From Frisingicoccus sp009929615 (GTDB lineage: Bacteria; Bacillota; Clostridia; Lachnospirales; Lachnospiraceae): 44,908 nt of DNA. Numbering within the stretch: position 1 is the first letter of the stretch; every line of letters starts with the position of its first letter. The position numbers and the translations under genes were made by a program. Under the pieces are notes generated by a model. That model searched no databases and had not been told where the DNA came from. It saw only the letters and a list, made by a program, of their open reading frames with translations. Below, piece by piece: positions 24,802-33,637 of this stretch. Location of the stretch: assembly GCA_028692275.1 (NCBI GenBank), contig JAQUXR010000021.1:1-44908 (forward strand). The letters are read 5' to 3'.

Positions 24802-25662
24802 ATGGCCTCAATGAGAGAAATAAAACGGCGTAAGGCAAGTATTCAAAGTACGGTTCAGATTACAAAGGCAATGAAACTTGTATCTACAGTCAAGTATCAG
24901 AAAGCTAAAGGCCGTGCCGAGGATGCCAGGCCATATTTTGAAAAGATGTATGAAACCATGGTATCCATTCTTTCCAAAACAGAGACAATGGCAAATTCTC
25001 AATTAGTGCCGGGAGATTCTCCGGATTCAGCAGTGATTGTTATCAGTTCTAATCGTGGGCTGGCAGGGGGCTATAATTCCAATGTGGCTAAAATGCTTAT
25101 AAACAGCGAATTGGATAAAGGCCATGTCAAACTCTATGCGGTTGGAAGCAAGGGCCGGGATATGCTTGTAAAACAGGGATATCCATTGGCATCAGACTAT
25201 TCGGAAGTGATGGATGGGCCAACCTATCGGGAGGCTCAGGATATTATGAGAGAAGTCCTTCAGGCCTATCAGAATAACGAAGTCGGTGCGATTTATCTGG
25301 CGTATACTCATTTTAAAAATACAGTGACCCATATACCGACATTTATTAAACTTCTCCCGGCGGAAACAAAGGCTGAGGAGACAGAAAAGGAAGAAACAGC
25401 AGAAGCACCAATGAATTTTGAACCAGAAGAGGAAGAGGTGTTGGATGCGATTATTCCTAAATACATTACAAGTCTTGTGTATGGAGCATTGATGGAATCT
25501 GTAGCCAGTGAAAATGGCGCCAGAATGACAGCGATGGATAATGCGACCAGTAATGCAGAAGAGATAATTGGAGATTTGGAATTGAAATATAACAGAGCAC
25601 GACAGGGTGCAATCACTCAGGAGATTACAGAAATTGTTTCTGGTTCTGAGGCATTGTCCTGA
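24802..25662 (+). CDS. atpG: ATP synthase F1 subunit gamma
   Basis: The 286-residue central shaft. The N-terminal helix MASMREIKRRKASIQSTVQITKAMKLV and C-terminal ENGARMTAMDNATSNAEEII...NRARQGAITQEITEIVSG are conserved. Residues about 188-212 form an unusually acidic loop (ETKAEETEKEETAEAP...EPEEEE), in a region where gamma subunits vary. ATG 24802 is preferred over 24796 because AAAGGTG is 9 bases away. Confidence 0.97.
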   Translation: MASMREIKRRKASIQSTVQITKAMKLVSTVKYQKAKGRAEDARPYFEKMYETMVSILSKTETMANSQLVPGDSPDSAVIVISSNRGLAGGYNSNVAKMLINSELDKGHVKLYAVGSKGRDMLVKQGYPLASDYSEVMDGPTYREAQDIMREVLQAYQNNEVGAIYLAYTHFKNTVTHIPTFIKLLPAETKAEETEKEETAEAPMNFEPEEEEVLDAIIPKYITSLVYGALMESVASENGARMTAMDNATSNAEEIIGDLELKYNRARQGAITQEITEIVSGSEALS

Positions 25663-25689
25663 TGTGGTGGAAGGAGTGAATAACAAACG

Positions 25690-27081
25690 ATGGCAGACAA
25701 AAGCGTGGGTAAAATTATCCAGGTCATGGGTGCTGTGCTTGATATTAAGTTTTCAGATAAAGGGATTCCGGAAATCCATGATGCAATTAATATTGAACGT
25801 AAAGAAGGCGGAAGGCTGGTTGTCGAGGTTGCTCAGCAGCTGGGCGATGACGTTGTTCGATGTATTGCCATGGGACCAACAGATGGTCTGATACGAGGCA
25901 TGGAGGCAGTTAGTACAGGAGGACCCATTACAGTACCTGTAGGAGAACAGACTCTGGGTCGATTATTCAATGTACTCGGTGACGTCATTGATAATAAACC
26001 AGCTCCGGAGACGGAGCATCGGTCACCAATTCACAGAGCAGCTCCGGAATTTGATGAGTTATCCACAAATGCGGAGATTCTTGAAACAGGCATTAAAGTT
26101 GTTGATTTACTCTGCCCTTATCAGAAGGGTGGAAAGATTGGTCTTTTCGGTGGTGCCGGTGTTGGTAAAACCGTCCTGATTCAGGAATTAATTCGTAATG
26201 TGGCTACAGAGCATGGTGGATATTCCGTATTCACAGGTGTTGGTGAACGTACTCGAGAAGGTAATGACTTGTATTCTGAAATGACGGAATCAGGTGTTAT
26301 TAACAAAACAACCATGGTTTTTGGACAGATGAATGAGCCACCGGGAGCCAGAATGCGAGTTGGGCTGACCGGACTTACAATGGCAGAATATTTCCGTGAT
26401 TATGGCGGCAAAGATGTGCTTTTATTTATTGATAATATTTTCCGTTTTACACAGGCAGGTTCTGAGGTTTCTGCGATGCTTGGACGTATTCCGAGTGCGG
26501 TAGGTTATCAGCCAACCCTTCAGACAGAGATGGGTGCCCTTCAGGAACGTATTACTTCAACAAAAACAGGTTCTATCACCTCTGTACAGGCTGTATATGT
26601 GCCTGCAGATGACTTGACAGACCCTGCACCTGCAACAACTTTTGCCCATTTGGATGCAACAACCGTATTGGACAGACAGATTGTAGAATTAGGTATTTAT
26701 CCATCCGTAGACCCACTGGCATCCACTTCACGTATGCTTGACCCGAATGTTGTCGGAGAAGAGCATTATAAGGTGGCCCGTGGTGTTCAGGAGATTTTGC
26801 AGAAATATAAAGAACTTCAAGATATCATAGCTATTCTCGGTATGGATGAATTGTCAGATCAGGATAAATTGGTCGTATCACGAGCAAGAAAGGTACAGAG
26901 ATTCCTTTCCCAGCCATTCTTTGTAGCTGTACAGTTTACAGGGCTGGAAGGACGCTATGTGCCGCTGAATGAAACGATTCAGGGCTTTAAAGAGATTATA
27001 GAAGGTAAGTATGATGATATTCCGGAATCCTATTTTATGAATTGTGGTAATATCGAGGATGTACTTGCAAAAGTGAAGTAG
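25690..27081 (+). CDS. atpD: ATP synthase F1 subunit beta
   Basis: The 463-residue catalytic subunit. Walker A GGAGVGKT (about 154-161), catalytic Glu in GVGERTREGND, Walker B LLFIDNIFRFTQAG, and the PSAVGYQPTL motif. Full length. GGAAGGAG upstream. It is 27 bases after atpG. Confidence 0.98.
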   Translation: MADKSVGKIIQVMGAVLDIKFSDKGIPEIHDAINIERKEGGRLVVEVAQQLGDDVVRCIAMGPTDGLIRGMEAVSTGGPITVPVGEQTLGRLFNVLGDVIDNKPAPETEHRSPIHRAAPEFDELSTNAEILETGIKVVDLLCPYQKGGKIGLFGGAGVGKTVLIQELIRNVATEHGGYSVFTGVGERTREGNDLYSEMTESGVINKTTMVFGQMNEPPGARMRVGLTGLTMAEYFRDYGGKDVLLFIDNIFRFTQAGSEVSAMLGRIPSAVGYQPTLQTEMGALQERITSTKTGSITSVQAVYVPADDLTDPAPATTFAHLDATTVLDRQIVELGIYPSVDPLASTSRMLDPNVVGEEHYKVARGVQEILQKYKELQDIIAILGMDELSDQDKLVVSRARKVQRFLSQPFFVAVQFTGLEGRYVPLNETIQGFKEIIEGKYDDIPESYFMNCGNIEDVLAKVK

Positions 27082-27089
27082 GTGATGGG

Positions 27090-27497
27090 GTGGCAAAGGA
27101 ATTATTTGAATTGCAGATTATTTCACCGGACAGAATCTTTTATAATGGCGAGGCCAGCATGATTGAATTGACGACAACGGAAGGCGAGATGGGGATTTAT
27201 AAGGGTCATATTCCGATGACCTGTATTCTTGCACCGGGAGTTATAACGATTCATGAAGCAAATGGAACGAAAAAGGCCGCAATACATCAGGGATTTATCC
27301 AGATTCTGCCAGAGGCAATTACCATTATGGCTGAAGTTGCCGAATGGGGCGATGAGATTGATTTGGAAAGAGCGAAACGGGCCAAAGAACGGGCAGAAGA
27401 ACGTTTAAAAGGTGACCGTACAAAAATTGATGTTAAACGGGCGGAACTGGCACTGCATCGGGCGGTTGCCAGAATTGAACTGGTGAGAAAAGTATAA
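27090..27497 (+). CDS. atpC: ATP synthase F1 subunit epsilon
   Basis: A 135-residue subunit: N-terminal beta sandwich (FELQIISPDRIFYNGEASMIELTTTEGEMGI) and C-terminal helical pair (DEIDLERAKRAKERAEERLKGD) that can inhibit ATP hydrolysis. The start is GTG at 27090, 8 bases after the atpD stop, with GGTGATGGG just upstream; no ATG is available. Last gene of the operon, before a terminator. Confidence 0.95.
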   Translation: MAKELFELQIISPDRIFYNGEASMIELTTTEGEMGIYKGHIPMTCILAPGVITIHEANGTKKAAIHQGFIQILPEAITIMAEVAEWGDEIDLERAKRAKERAEERLKGDRTKIDVKRAELALHRAVARIELVRKV

Positions 27498-27514
27498 TCT
27501 GTTTCTCAAAAACA

Positions 27515-27550
27515 AGAACAGGCTGGCAGCAGTGTCAGCCCTGTTTTTTA
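27515..27550 (+). terminator. Terminator of the atp operon
   Basis: Stem AACAGGCTGGCA with TGTCAGCCCTGTT (one bulged C), then T6. Confidence 0.8.
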
Positions 27551-27568
27551 CTATCAGATGGAAAAAAG

Positions 27569-27597
27569 TAGTCATAATGAAACTTTTATGGTAAAAT
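27569..27597 (+). promoter_or_regulatory. Promoter of the nucleotidyltransferase gene
   Basis: -35 TAGTCA (27569-27574), 17-bp spacer, extended -10 TGGTAAAAT (27589-27597). Confidence 0.55.
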
Positions 27598-27631
27598 GAA
27601 GGTAGATTTTTGAGGTAAGAGGAGTCTTATT

Positions 27632-28552
27632 ATGAAGAGTACAACATTAGTAATTATGGCCGCAGGTATTGGCAGCCGTTTTGGTGGGGGAATTAAACAG
27701 CTGGAGCCTATGGGACCGAATGGCGAAATCATTATGGATTATTCCATCTATGATGCGAAGGCAGCAGGATTTAATAAAGTCGTATTCATTCTCCGTAAGG
27801 ATATTGAAGAAGATTTTAGACAGATTATTGGACAAAGAATTGAAAAAGTCATAGATGTAGAGTATGTATTCCAGTCTTTGGAAGATTTGCCGGAAGGATT
27901 TAAGGCACCGGCAGATCGTAAGAAACCATGGGGTACCGGTCAGGCAGTTCTCTGCTGTAAAGGAACCGTTCATGAGCCTTTTGCAGTGATTAATGCCGAT
28001 GATTATTATGGCAAAGAAGCCTTTAAGAAGGTACATGATTATCTGGTTGGAGAGAAAACAACGGATAAGGTCTATGATATGTGCATGGCGGGTTTTATCC
28101 TGCGTAATACATTGAGTGATAATGGCGCAGTAACACGAGGTGTCTGCGTTGTTGATGAGAATGATTATTTGACTCGGGTTGTTGAAACGGGTGGTTTGTG
28201 TATGACAGCAGAGGGTACGATTGCCCACGAGGATAACGGCTCAGATATGGTTATCACACCAGACCAGCATGTTTCTATGAATATGTGGGGCTTTACACCA
28301 GGATTTTTAGATGAATTAGAATCTGGATTTAAGACCTTTTTATCAGAGATTCCAGAGGGTGAAGTGAAGCGGGAATACCTGCTCCCTACCATTGTTGACC
28401 AGTTAATCAAGGCAGATAAGGCTTCGGTTAAGGTTTTAGAGACGCGAGATAAGTGGTTTGGCGTTACCTATAAAGAGGATAAAGAAAGCGTTGTAGCAGC
28501 CTTTAAAAAGCTGATTGCAGATGGTGTTTATCCTGCAGATTTATGGGCTTAA
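27632..28552 (+). CDS. Sugar-phosphate nucleotidyltransferase family protein
   Basis: A 306-residue NTP-transferase-fold enzyme. The N-terminal signature MAAGIGSRFGGGIKQLEPMGPNGE matches the (L/A)AxGxGxR...K loop that binds the nucleotide. VINADDYYG is the metal-binding Asp motif, and VSMNMWGFTP follows the pattern of the sugar-binding half. It likely makes an NDP-sugar or similar activated compound; the substrate cannot be read from sequence. Monocistronic with its own promoter and terminator, so context does not help. AGAGGAG is upstream of the ATG. Confidence 0.8.
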   Translation: MKSTTLVIMAAGIGSRFGGGIKQLEPMGPNGEIIMDYSIYDAKAAGFNKVVFILRKDIEEDFRQIIGQRIEKVIDVEYVFQSLEDLPEGFKAPADRKKPWGTGQAVLCCKGTVHEPFAVINADDYYGKEAFKKVHDYLVGEKTTDKVYDMCMAGFILRNTLSDNGAVTRGVCVVDENDYLTRVVETGGLCMTAEGTIAHEDNGSDMVITPDQHVSMNMWGFTPGFLDELESGFKTFLSEIPEGEVKREYLLPTIVDQLIKADKASVKVLETRDKWFGVTYKEDKESVVAAFKKLIADGVYPADLWA

Positions 28553-28567
28553 AACAGAATATTTATT

Positions 28568-28605
28568 AAATGCCATTGCGGATGTAATTGTCTGCAATGG
28601 CATTT
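28568..28605. terminator. Terminator between the nucleotidyltransferase gene and sodA
   Basis: A 15-bp stem (AAATGCCATTGCGGA with TCTGCAATGGCATTT) and 8-base loop, with a T-tract on the plus strand; it can also end the convergent sodA transcript. Confidence 0.7.
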
Positions 28606-28610
28606 TTGTG

Positions 28611-29228
28611 TTATTTATTCGCTTTTTTCATACGATTAAAGACCTCTGTCCAGTCAATCAGATGAAACCAGTTGGCTGTATAGTCTTTCCGTAGGTTTTT
28701 ATATTTCAGATAATAGGCATGTTCCCAGACATCCATACAGAGCAACGGAAAGTTTCCGTTAGAAATTGGATTATTCTGATTTGGTGTATTCAGGATTTCC
28801 AGCTGGTTGTCCGGATTTATAACAAGCCAAGCATAGCCGGAACCGAATTGGGACAGGGCATGGTCGGTCATACTCTCCACAAATTTTTCATAAGAACCAA
28901 AGGCGTTTGTTAAATCGGAAGCCATAGGATTCTCATTCGCCGGTGCGTGCATCAATGAAAAAAACATCTCATGATTATATACACCACCGGCATTATTCAT
29001 TACAGGCTGACGGATATCTTCCGGCAGCTCGTTCAGTTGAATCAGTAATTTTTCCAGTGTCCAGTCGTGATACTGGGGATAGTCTTTTAGGATTTTATTC
29101 AGGTTGTCCACATAGGTTTTTAAATGTTTATCATGGTGATAATGAAGTGTTTCCGCATCCATATAAGGTTCAAGTGCATCATAATCATAGGGAAGCGGCA
29201 TTAAATCAAATGGATAAGTCTGCTGCAT
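28611..29228 (-). CDS. sodA: Superoxide dismutase, Mn/Fe family
   Basis: A 205-residue cytoplasmic enzyme that dismutates superoxide. Metal ligands by alignment: H31 (in HYHHDKH), H86 (YNHEMFF), D166 and H170 (MDVWEHAYY). Gly81-82 (NNAGG) and Q151 (PNQNNP) point to the Mn or cambialistic class rather than strict Fe. Second-shell residues are unusual: the Trp after NHxxF is F90, and GSGWAWL reads GSGYAWL (Y132). ATG 29228 has AAAGGAGG 7 bases upstream. It lies 37 bases after larE and may share the larCE transcript; a weak TATACT element is in the gap. Confidence 0.93.
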   Translation of the reverse strand: MQQTYPFDLMPLPYDYDALEPYMDAETLHYHHDKHLKTYVDNLNKILKDYPQYHDWTLEKLLIQLNELPEDIRQPVMNNAGGVYNHEMFFSLMHAPANENPMASDLTNAFGSYEKFVESMTDHALSQFGSGYAWLVINPDNQLEILNTPNQNNPISNGNFPLLCMDVWEHAYYLKYKNLRKDYTANWFHLIDWTEVFNRMKKANK

Positions 29229-29265
29229 AAACAATCCTCCTTTTCTATCCAGAGTATATGTGTTT

Positions 29266-30066
29266 TTACAGTAAAATATCCATGCTGCCTGAACGAAAAC
29301 CTTCTAAATCCAAAGTAATATAAGGGAATCCGAGTTCTTTCATAGCTGAAACAATGGCTTCATGCTGTTCCATAAACGGGTTAAAGTCAGCCTTATCAAC
29401 TTCAATTCGAAGAATTGGTGCGTGAAAACGAAGGCGGACATTATAAAACCCTAGATTTCTAAGCTGGGCCTCGCCATTTTGTATACGCTCTAACAATTCA
29501 TAATCAAAAGGCGTGTCATAGGGAAGCCGGGTGGCCATACATGGCGTCGATGGCTTGCTTGCCGTTGAAAGGCCTGCCTCTGCAGAAAGTTTTCGGATAT
29601 CATCTTTGGACAGACTGCATTCCAAAAGAGGACTATGAACCCCCATTTCCCGAACGGCCTGAAGCCCCGGACGATAAACCTTTGTATCATCCAGATTAGA
29701 GCCTTCACAGAACCATGTATACCCAGCATCCTTTCCGGCTTGAAGAAGCGTTTGGAACAGCAGGGATTTACACAGGTAACAACGGTTCTTTGGATTGGTA
29801 ACAATGCGTTTGTCAGAAAATTCGTCCAGGGAAATAATCTGGTGGCGGGCACCCAGAGATGCGGCCAGTTCTTTGGCTTCGGATGTATCTCCATGAGGAT
29901 GAAGTCTGGTTTCAAAGGTTACAGCAAGTACAGGTTTATCCGGATTCACCTCAGAAACAGCTTTGCAGGCAGCAGCTAAGAGGAGCGTACTGTCGACGCC
30001 GCCCGAAAATGCCATGCAAATGCCTTCGTTTACATGAGGTTTAAGAAATTCTATCAGTTGTTCCAT
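29266..30066 (-). CDS. larE: ATP-dependent sacrificial sulfur transferase LarE
   Basis: A 266-residue PP-loop enzyme that adds sulfur to the pyridinium cofactor precursor during nickel-pincer nucleotide synthesis, in some forms donating its own Cys. The PP-loop is SGGVDS (21-26). C176 in PCMATRLP sits at the same number as the sacrificial Cys of Lactobacillus plantarum LarE; NPKNRCYLCK adds two further Cys (C96, C99). The ATG shares one base with the larC stop (TAATG), with GGAG upstream, so translation is coupled. LarB and any LarA-type racemase are not in the window. Confidence 0.94.
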   Translation of the reverse strand: MEQLIEFLKPHVNEGICMAFSGGVDSTLLLAAACKAVSEVNPDKPVLAVTFETRLHPHGDTSEAKELAASLGARHQIISLDEFSDKRIVTNPKNRCYLCKSLLFQTLLQAGKDAGYTWFCEGSNLDDTKVYRPGLQAVREMGVHSPLLECSLSKDDIRKLSAEAGLSTASKPSTPCMATRLPYDTPFDYELLERIQNGEAQLRNLGFYNVRLRFHAPILRIEVDKADFNPFMEQHEAIVSAMKELGFPYITLDLEGFRSGSMDILL

Positions 30067-31646
30067 TATATCTCCTTTTTGTCATCCCGGCCTTCAGGTA
30101 AGGCTTTTTTGCAGTCAATGGCTTTTCTGGTGGCCATGGCTTCGGAATCCAGAATGGACTGGTCATAAGCAATGGCTTTAATCATGGTATAGATTTCTGA
30201 GAAACTAAGGTTGTTTTTCAGAGCAATAGCGGCGACATCGTCATTTTCTGGATAGGCATAAATCTGACCATTCCATGTCGTATATTTGACACGGGCTTTT
30301 CCCCAAGGTGTATCGATTGAACGAATTTCACGGGGAAGCATGGTTCTGTCTACCGGATATTTGCGAAGGCCAATCGTTGTCGTATGAGTGAAAATAATAT
30401 TTTCCATCTTAGGCATTAAGGATTCACGGCAAAGAACAGTCAGCATTGTGGCTGGACGGTTCTTTTTCATATAGATAGGTGTTGTATATACATCCTGTGC
30501 ACCAGCTTCAAATAACTGGTCAAAGGCAAAGGCAATAGCTTCACCGGTACAGTCATCCAGATTGGTTTCAATCTTCCATATAGGTTCCAGGTCTACTTCA
30601 CGTTTTGGAAAATCCAGTTCCCGGTTCACAGGTTTAATTGTTGCCGGACGCTTCTCCTTTGTCAGAGCAATTTCCTGGGAAACTTTCTTAGGAGTATCCT
30701 CTGATGGTGCAGCATCCAGGTCTTCAAGGAGCATTGCACGGAGAATACTAGCCTTTTCATATTCACGTTTCCCGGCGCCAATACCTGTTTTCAGCAGGCG
30801 GAAGTGTTCCGGCAGTTTATCCTTTGTGCGGAGTGCAGCAGCAATAGCGGCACCGGTTGGTGTAATAAATTCACCCTGACAGTCCATAATGTGGATAGGA
30901 AGCTGGCAGGCGGAGGCAATATTAGCTACGGCAGGTACCGGAATAGGAAGTATGCCATGCTGGCAGCGGACCGTTCCCTGGCCTTCGTAAAGTTCAGAAA
31001 TAACGACATCGTCCACATCTAAAGCATCCAGGCAGACAGAAAGTGCAACAATGTCCACGATAGAATCAATGGCACCAACCTCGTGGAAATGAACTTCACT
31101 CAGTGGTTTATTATGGGCTTTGGCCTCGGCTTCAGCAATAATCTGGAAAATCTTTAAAGCAGTAATTTTGGCACGATGGCTGATGCTGCCGCTGTTTATG
31201 ATGGCCTGAACACTTTCGAGATTGCGATGTTCATGTTCATGGTGATGTTCGTGTTCATGGTGGTGTTCATGTTCATGGTGATGTTCGTGTTCATGGTGGT
31301 GTTCATGTTCATGGTGATGTTCGTGTTCATGGTGGTGTTCATGTTCATGGTGATGTTCGTGTTCATGGTGGTCCTCATGTTCATGATGATGTTCATGGGA
31401 ACCATGCAGATATTCCATATCATGGTCATGATTTTCATGGCTGCTGTCTAAAATGACATCGAAATCACAGGCACGGATACCGGACTTGTCTACGTCTGTA
31501 ATTTTAACTTCATAGCCATCAACATTCAGGCTTTTTAAAGCATCTAAAAGAAAAGTTTTATCGACTCCGAGATCAAACAGAGCGGCAACGGCCATATCTC
31601 CGCTGATGCCGGAATAGCATTCTAAATATAGTGTTTTGTTACTCAT
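30066..31646 (-). CDS. larC: Nickel-pincer cofactor nickel-insertion protein LarC, His-rich
   Basis: A 526-residue CTP-dependent cyclometallase that inserts Ni into the pincer cofactor. The N-terminus YLECYSGISGDMAVAALFDLG and the C-terminal half (ETNLDDCTGEAIAFAFDQLFEAGAQDVYTTPIYMKKNRPA) are both present in one uninterrupted frame, whereas L. plantarum uses a ribosomal frameshift to join LarC1 and LarC2. An inserted His/Glu region (about residues 68-141) has eight perfect HHEHEH units plus diverged ones and probably binds or stores nickel. ATG 31646 has AAAGGGG upstream; the longer frame would start upstream of the promoter. First gene of larC-larE(-sodA). Confidence 0.93.
   Translation of the reverse strand: MSNKTLYLECYSGISGDMAVAALFDLGVDKTFLLDALKSLNVDGYEVKITDVDKSGIRACDFDVILDSSHENHDHDMEYLHGSHEHHHEHEDHHEHEHHHEHEHHHEHEHHHEHEHHHEHEHHHEHEHHHEHEHHHEHEHRNLESVQAIINSGSISHRAKITALKIFQIIAEAEAKAHNKPLSEVHFHEVGAIDSIVDIVALSVCLDALDVDDVVISELYEGQGTVRCQHGILPIPVPAVANIASACQLPIHIMDCQGEFITPTGAAIAAALRTKDKLPEHFRLLKTGIGAGKREYEKASILRAMLLEDLDAAPSEDTPKKVSQEIALTKEKRPATIKPVNRELDFPKREVDLEPIWKIETNLDDCTGEAIAFAFDQLFEAGAQDVYTTPIYMKKNRPATMLTVLCRESLMPKMENIIFTHTTTIGLRKYPVDRTMLPREIRSIDTPWGKARVKYTTWNGQIYAYPENDDVAAIALKNNLSFSEIYTMIKAIAYDQSILDSEAMATRKAIDCKKALPEGRDDKKEI
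31227..31388. repeat. 18-bp tandem repeat encoding LarC His/Glu tract
   Basis: Eight in-frame 18-bp units (31227-31370) plus one diverged unit to 31388. Units alternate between two versions, so the higher-order period is 36 bp. Each encodes HHEHEH on the minus strand. No unique spacers separate the units, so this is not a CRISPR array. Confidence 0.95.
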
Positions 31647-31671
31647 AATAATTACCCCTTTCATTGAAATA

Positions 31672-31700
31672 AATATAGCATAAAAAAGGGGCGAAAGCAA
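31672..31700 (-). promoter_or_regulatory. Promoter of larC-larE
   Basis: Minus strand -35 TTGCTT (31700-31695), 17-bp spacer, extended -10 TGCTATATT (hexamer at 31677-31672), about 20 bases before the ribosome binding site. Confidence 0.7.
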
Positions 31701-31743
31701 CCTGACAGCCAGTCCTGACGGCTGCTGAAAATACCAGAAAAAT

Positions 31744-31773
31744 TTGACATTAAGGCCCCGGTCGGGATACAAT
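31744..31773 (+). promoter_or_regulatory. Promoter of the beta-lactamase-fold gene
   Basis: -35 TTGACA (31744-31749), 18-bp spacer, -10 TACAAT (31768-31773). The TTG of the -35 box is not a translation start. Confidence 0.75.
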
Positions 31774-31803
31774 AAAAAGAAAAAAGAAGGGAATCCGGAA
31801 ACT

Positions 31804-33624
31804 ATGTTATCATCCATTAAATCGATTGAATTACTCAGCAATCTTGTTCAGGGAAAAAGAGAAAAGATGCATTCAGATACTTACGAACCTCAGAAACCGG
31901 AGATGCCTAAGGCACGGAGGAATCCGCAGCCATTGGGCCGCACTACCCCGGAAGAACAGGGTGTGCCATCGGCCTATCTGGCAGAATTCTATAAAGCTAT
32001 GTCTGATAAAGAACTGGCATCCCATAATATTATGATAGCCCGTCATGGAAAAATTATCTCATCGGGCTCCTTTAAACCTTATAGAGAAGATATCTGGCAT
32101 ATTACCCATTCCATGTGCAAAAGTGTGACCAGTCTGGCGGTGGGAATTGCCATTGGTGAGGGCTATTTCTCTTTGGATGATTCTATTTATGATATTTTCC
32201 CGGAGGAAAATAAATTTGCGGAATTTCTTCGTAAAAAGGATATTACGGTGCGTCAGCTTCTGACGATGAGTACAGGGGTTGCATTCAATGAATTAACAAC
32301 AATGATTGAGAGTAATTGGATAGAAGGTTATATGCATTCACTGGAAGTTTTTCAGCCCGGAACAGATTTTGCGTATAACAGTACCAATACCTTTATGTTA
32401 TCTGCGATTATTCAGGAAAAAACCGGAATGAAGCTTCTGGAATACTTAAATGAGAAATTATTTCACCCGATGGGGATTTATGACCTGTTTTGGGAAGAAA
32501 GCCCCCATCATATAAATAAAGGCGGATGGGGCTTAAACATCTGGATTGAAGATGTTGTAAAGCTTGGCATTCTCTGTTTGAATAAGGGACGCTGGAATGG
32601 GGAACAGCTTGTGCCGGAGGAGTGGATTACAGAGGCTTCCCGGAAGCAGATAGATACACCGGAGGCTATGAACCGATATGGTTATGGCTATCAGTTCTGG
32701 ATGTGTGAAAGACCGGGCTCTTACCAGTTCAATGGTATGCTTGGACAAAATGCAGTTATGATTCCAGATCTGGATTTAGTGATAGTAGCAACCAGCGGAA
32801 GTACCTGCCTCTTCCCGGAAGGTCCGGCGATGAAAACGATTATGAAGTATTTTGGCGGGGAATGCCCGCTTTCCGATGCACCATTAGATGAGGACAAAGA
32901 AGGCTTTGCAAGCCTGGAAAAGGTTTTGAAGCAGCTTTCTTTTACAGGAATTAACCCGGTATCCCACAGAATTTATCAGACAAAAGGCCGGTTTAAAGGA
33001 AAGACCCTGGTATTACAAAGGGCATTGCCAGCCTGGGGAAGGCTGACGGCAGGGGTTCCTAAGGTGATGGAACAGGTGCTTGGCCGGGTTTTTGAGATGC
33101 AGGACAATACCTCCAGTGTTATTCCGTTGATGCTCCAGATGATACACAATAACTATTCTGTAGGCATTCGTGCATTCCGCTTTATTATCCGGGATGAAAG
33201 CCTTTGGCTTGAGAGCAGGGAAGGTGATTTGCTTCATCGGATAAAGATAGGATTTGAAACACCTCTTTACAGCCGGGTTCAGTTAAATGGCGAATCTTAT
33301 CTGGTAGGAAGCCAGGGAACCATTCGAGAGGATGAAGATGGAAATCCGGTATTGTATCTGGTGCTGTCCTATGTGGAAACAACCAGTACAGGTGTTATTA
33401 AATTTTTCCTGAATGATGAACAGATGCTGGTTAAATTTGATGAGATTCCAAGAATTGATGAAGTTGCCGCGGCGTTGGATGTTATGATTCCGGTACGTGG
33501 ACTTAGAGATTTAAACCCAGTGAAAAAGATGTCTGATTTAAAATTTGCTCGAAGTGAGATGGAGAAAACAACTCGACAGAGAGTCTGGGCATCCTGTGCA
33601 AATTTTGTGGCAAAAGAAGAGTAG
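31804..33624 (+). CDS. Serine hydrolase with beta-lactamase/PBP-like fold
   Basis: A 606-residue protein without a signal peptide. The N-terminal 370 residues form the class C beta-lactamase/penicillin-binding fold: S103-M-C-K106 is the SxxK motif (HSMCKSVTSLAVG), Y191-N-S is the YxN-like motif, and FNGMLGQNAVMIPDLDLVIVATSG is the third-motif region. The C-terminal 230 residues are a beta-rich extension with no family I can name. The lack of an export signal argues against antibiotic resistance; a cytoplasmic esterase or peptidase is more likely. ATG 31804 follows AGAAGGGA and lies about 25 bases after the predicted transcript start. mazG follows after 13 bases. Confidence 0.82.
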   Translation: MLSSIKSIELLSNLVQGKREKMHSDTYEPQKPEMPKARRNPQPLGRTTPEEQGVPSAYLAEFYKAMSDKELASHNIMIARHGKIISSGSFKPYREDIWHITHSMCKSVTSLAVGIAIGEGYFSLDDSIYDIFPEENKFAEFLRKKDITVRQLLTMSTGVAFNELTTMIESNWIEGYMHSLEVFQPGTDFAYNSTNTFMLSAIIQEKTGMKLLEYLNEKLFHPMGIYDLFWEESPHHINKGGWGLNIWIEDVVKLGILCLNKGRWNGEQLVPEEWITEASRKQIDTPEAMNRYGYGYQFWMCERPGSYQFNGMLGQNAVMIPDLDLVIVATSGSTCLFPEGPAMKTIMKYFGGECPLSDAPLDEDKEGFASLEKVLKQLSFTGINPVSHRIYQTKGRFKGKTLVLQRALPAWGRLTAGVPKVMEQVLGRVFEMQDNTSSVIPLMLQMIHNNYSVGIRAFRFIIRDESLWLESREGDLLHRIKIGFETPLYSRVQLNGESYLVGSQGTIREDEDGNPVLYLVLSYVETTSTGVIKFFLNDEQMLVKFDEIPRIDEVAAALDVMIPVRGLRDLNPVKKMSDLKFARSEMEKTTRQRVWASCANFVAKEE

Positions 33625-33637
33625 AGGTGTGAAGAAA

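Noticed and set aside
31227..31388. 36-bp repeating unit resembling a CRISPR repeat length
   Set aside because: The units are contiguous with no unique spacers and keep the larC reading frame; this is a protein-coding His/Glu repeat.
31176..31451. Plus-strand ORF of Met/Phe/Val repeats opposite larC
   Set aside because: It is the complement of the His/Glu repeat; it has no ribosome binding site and lies fully inside a well-supported gene.
30066..31646. Programmed frameshift in larC, as in Lactobacillus plantarum
   Set aside because: Both halves are in one open frame here, so no frameshift is required.
31804..33624. Antibiotic-resistance beta-lactamase
   Set aside because: The SxxK fold is present but there is no export signal, there is a long extra C-terminal domain, and the context is housekeeping; a general serine hydrolase is more likely.
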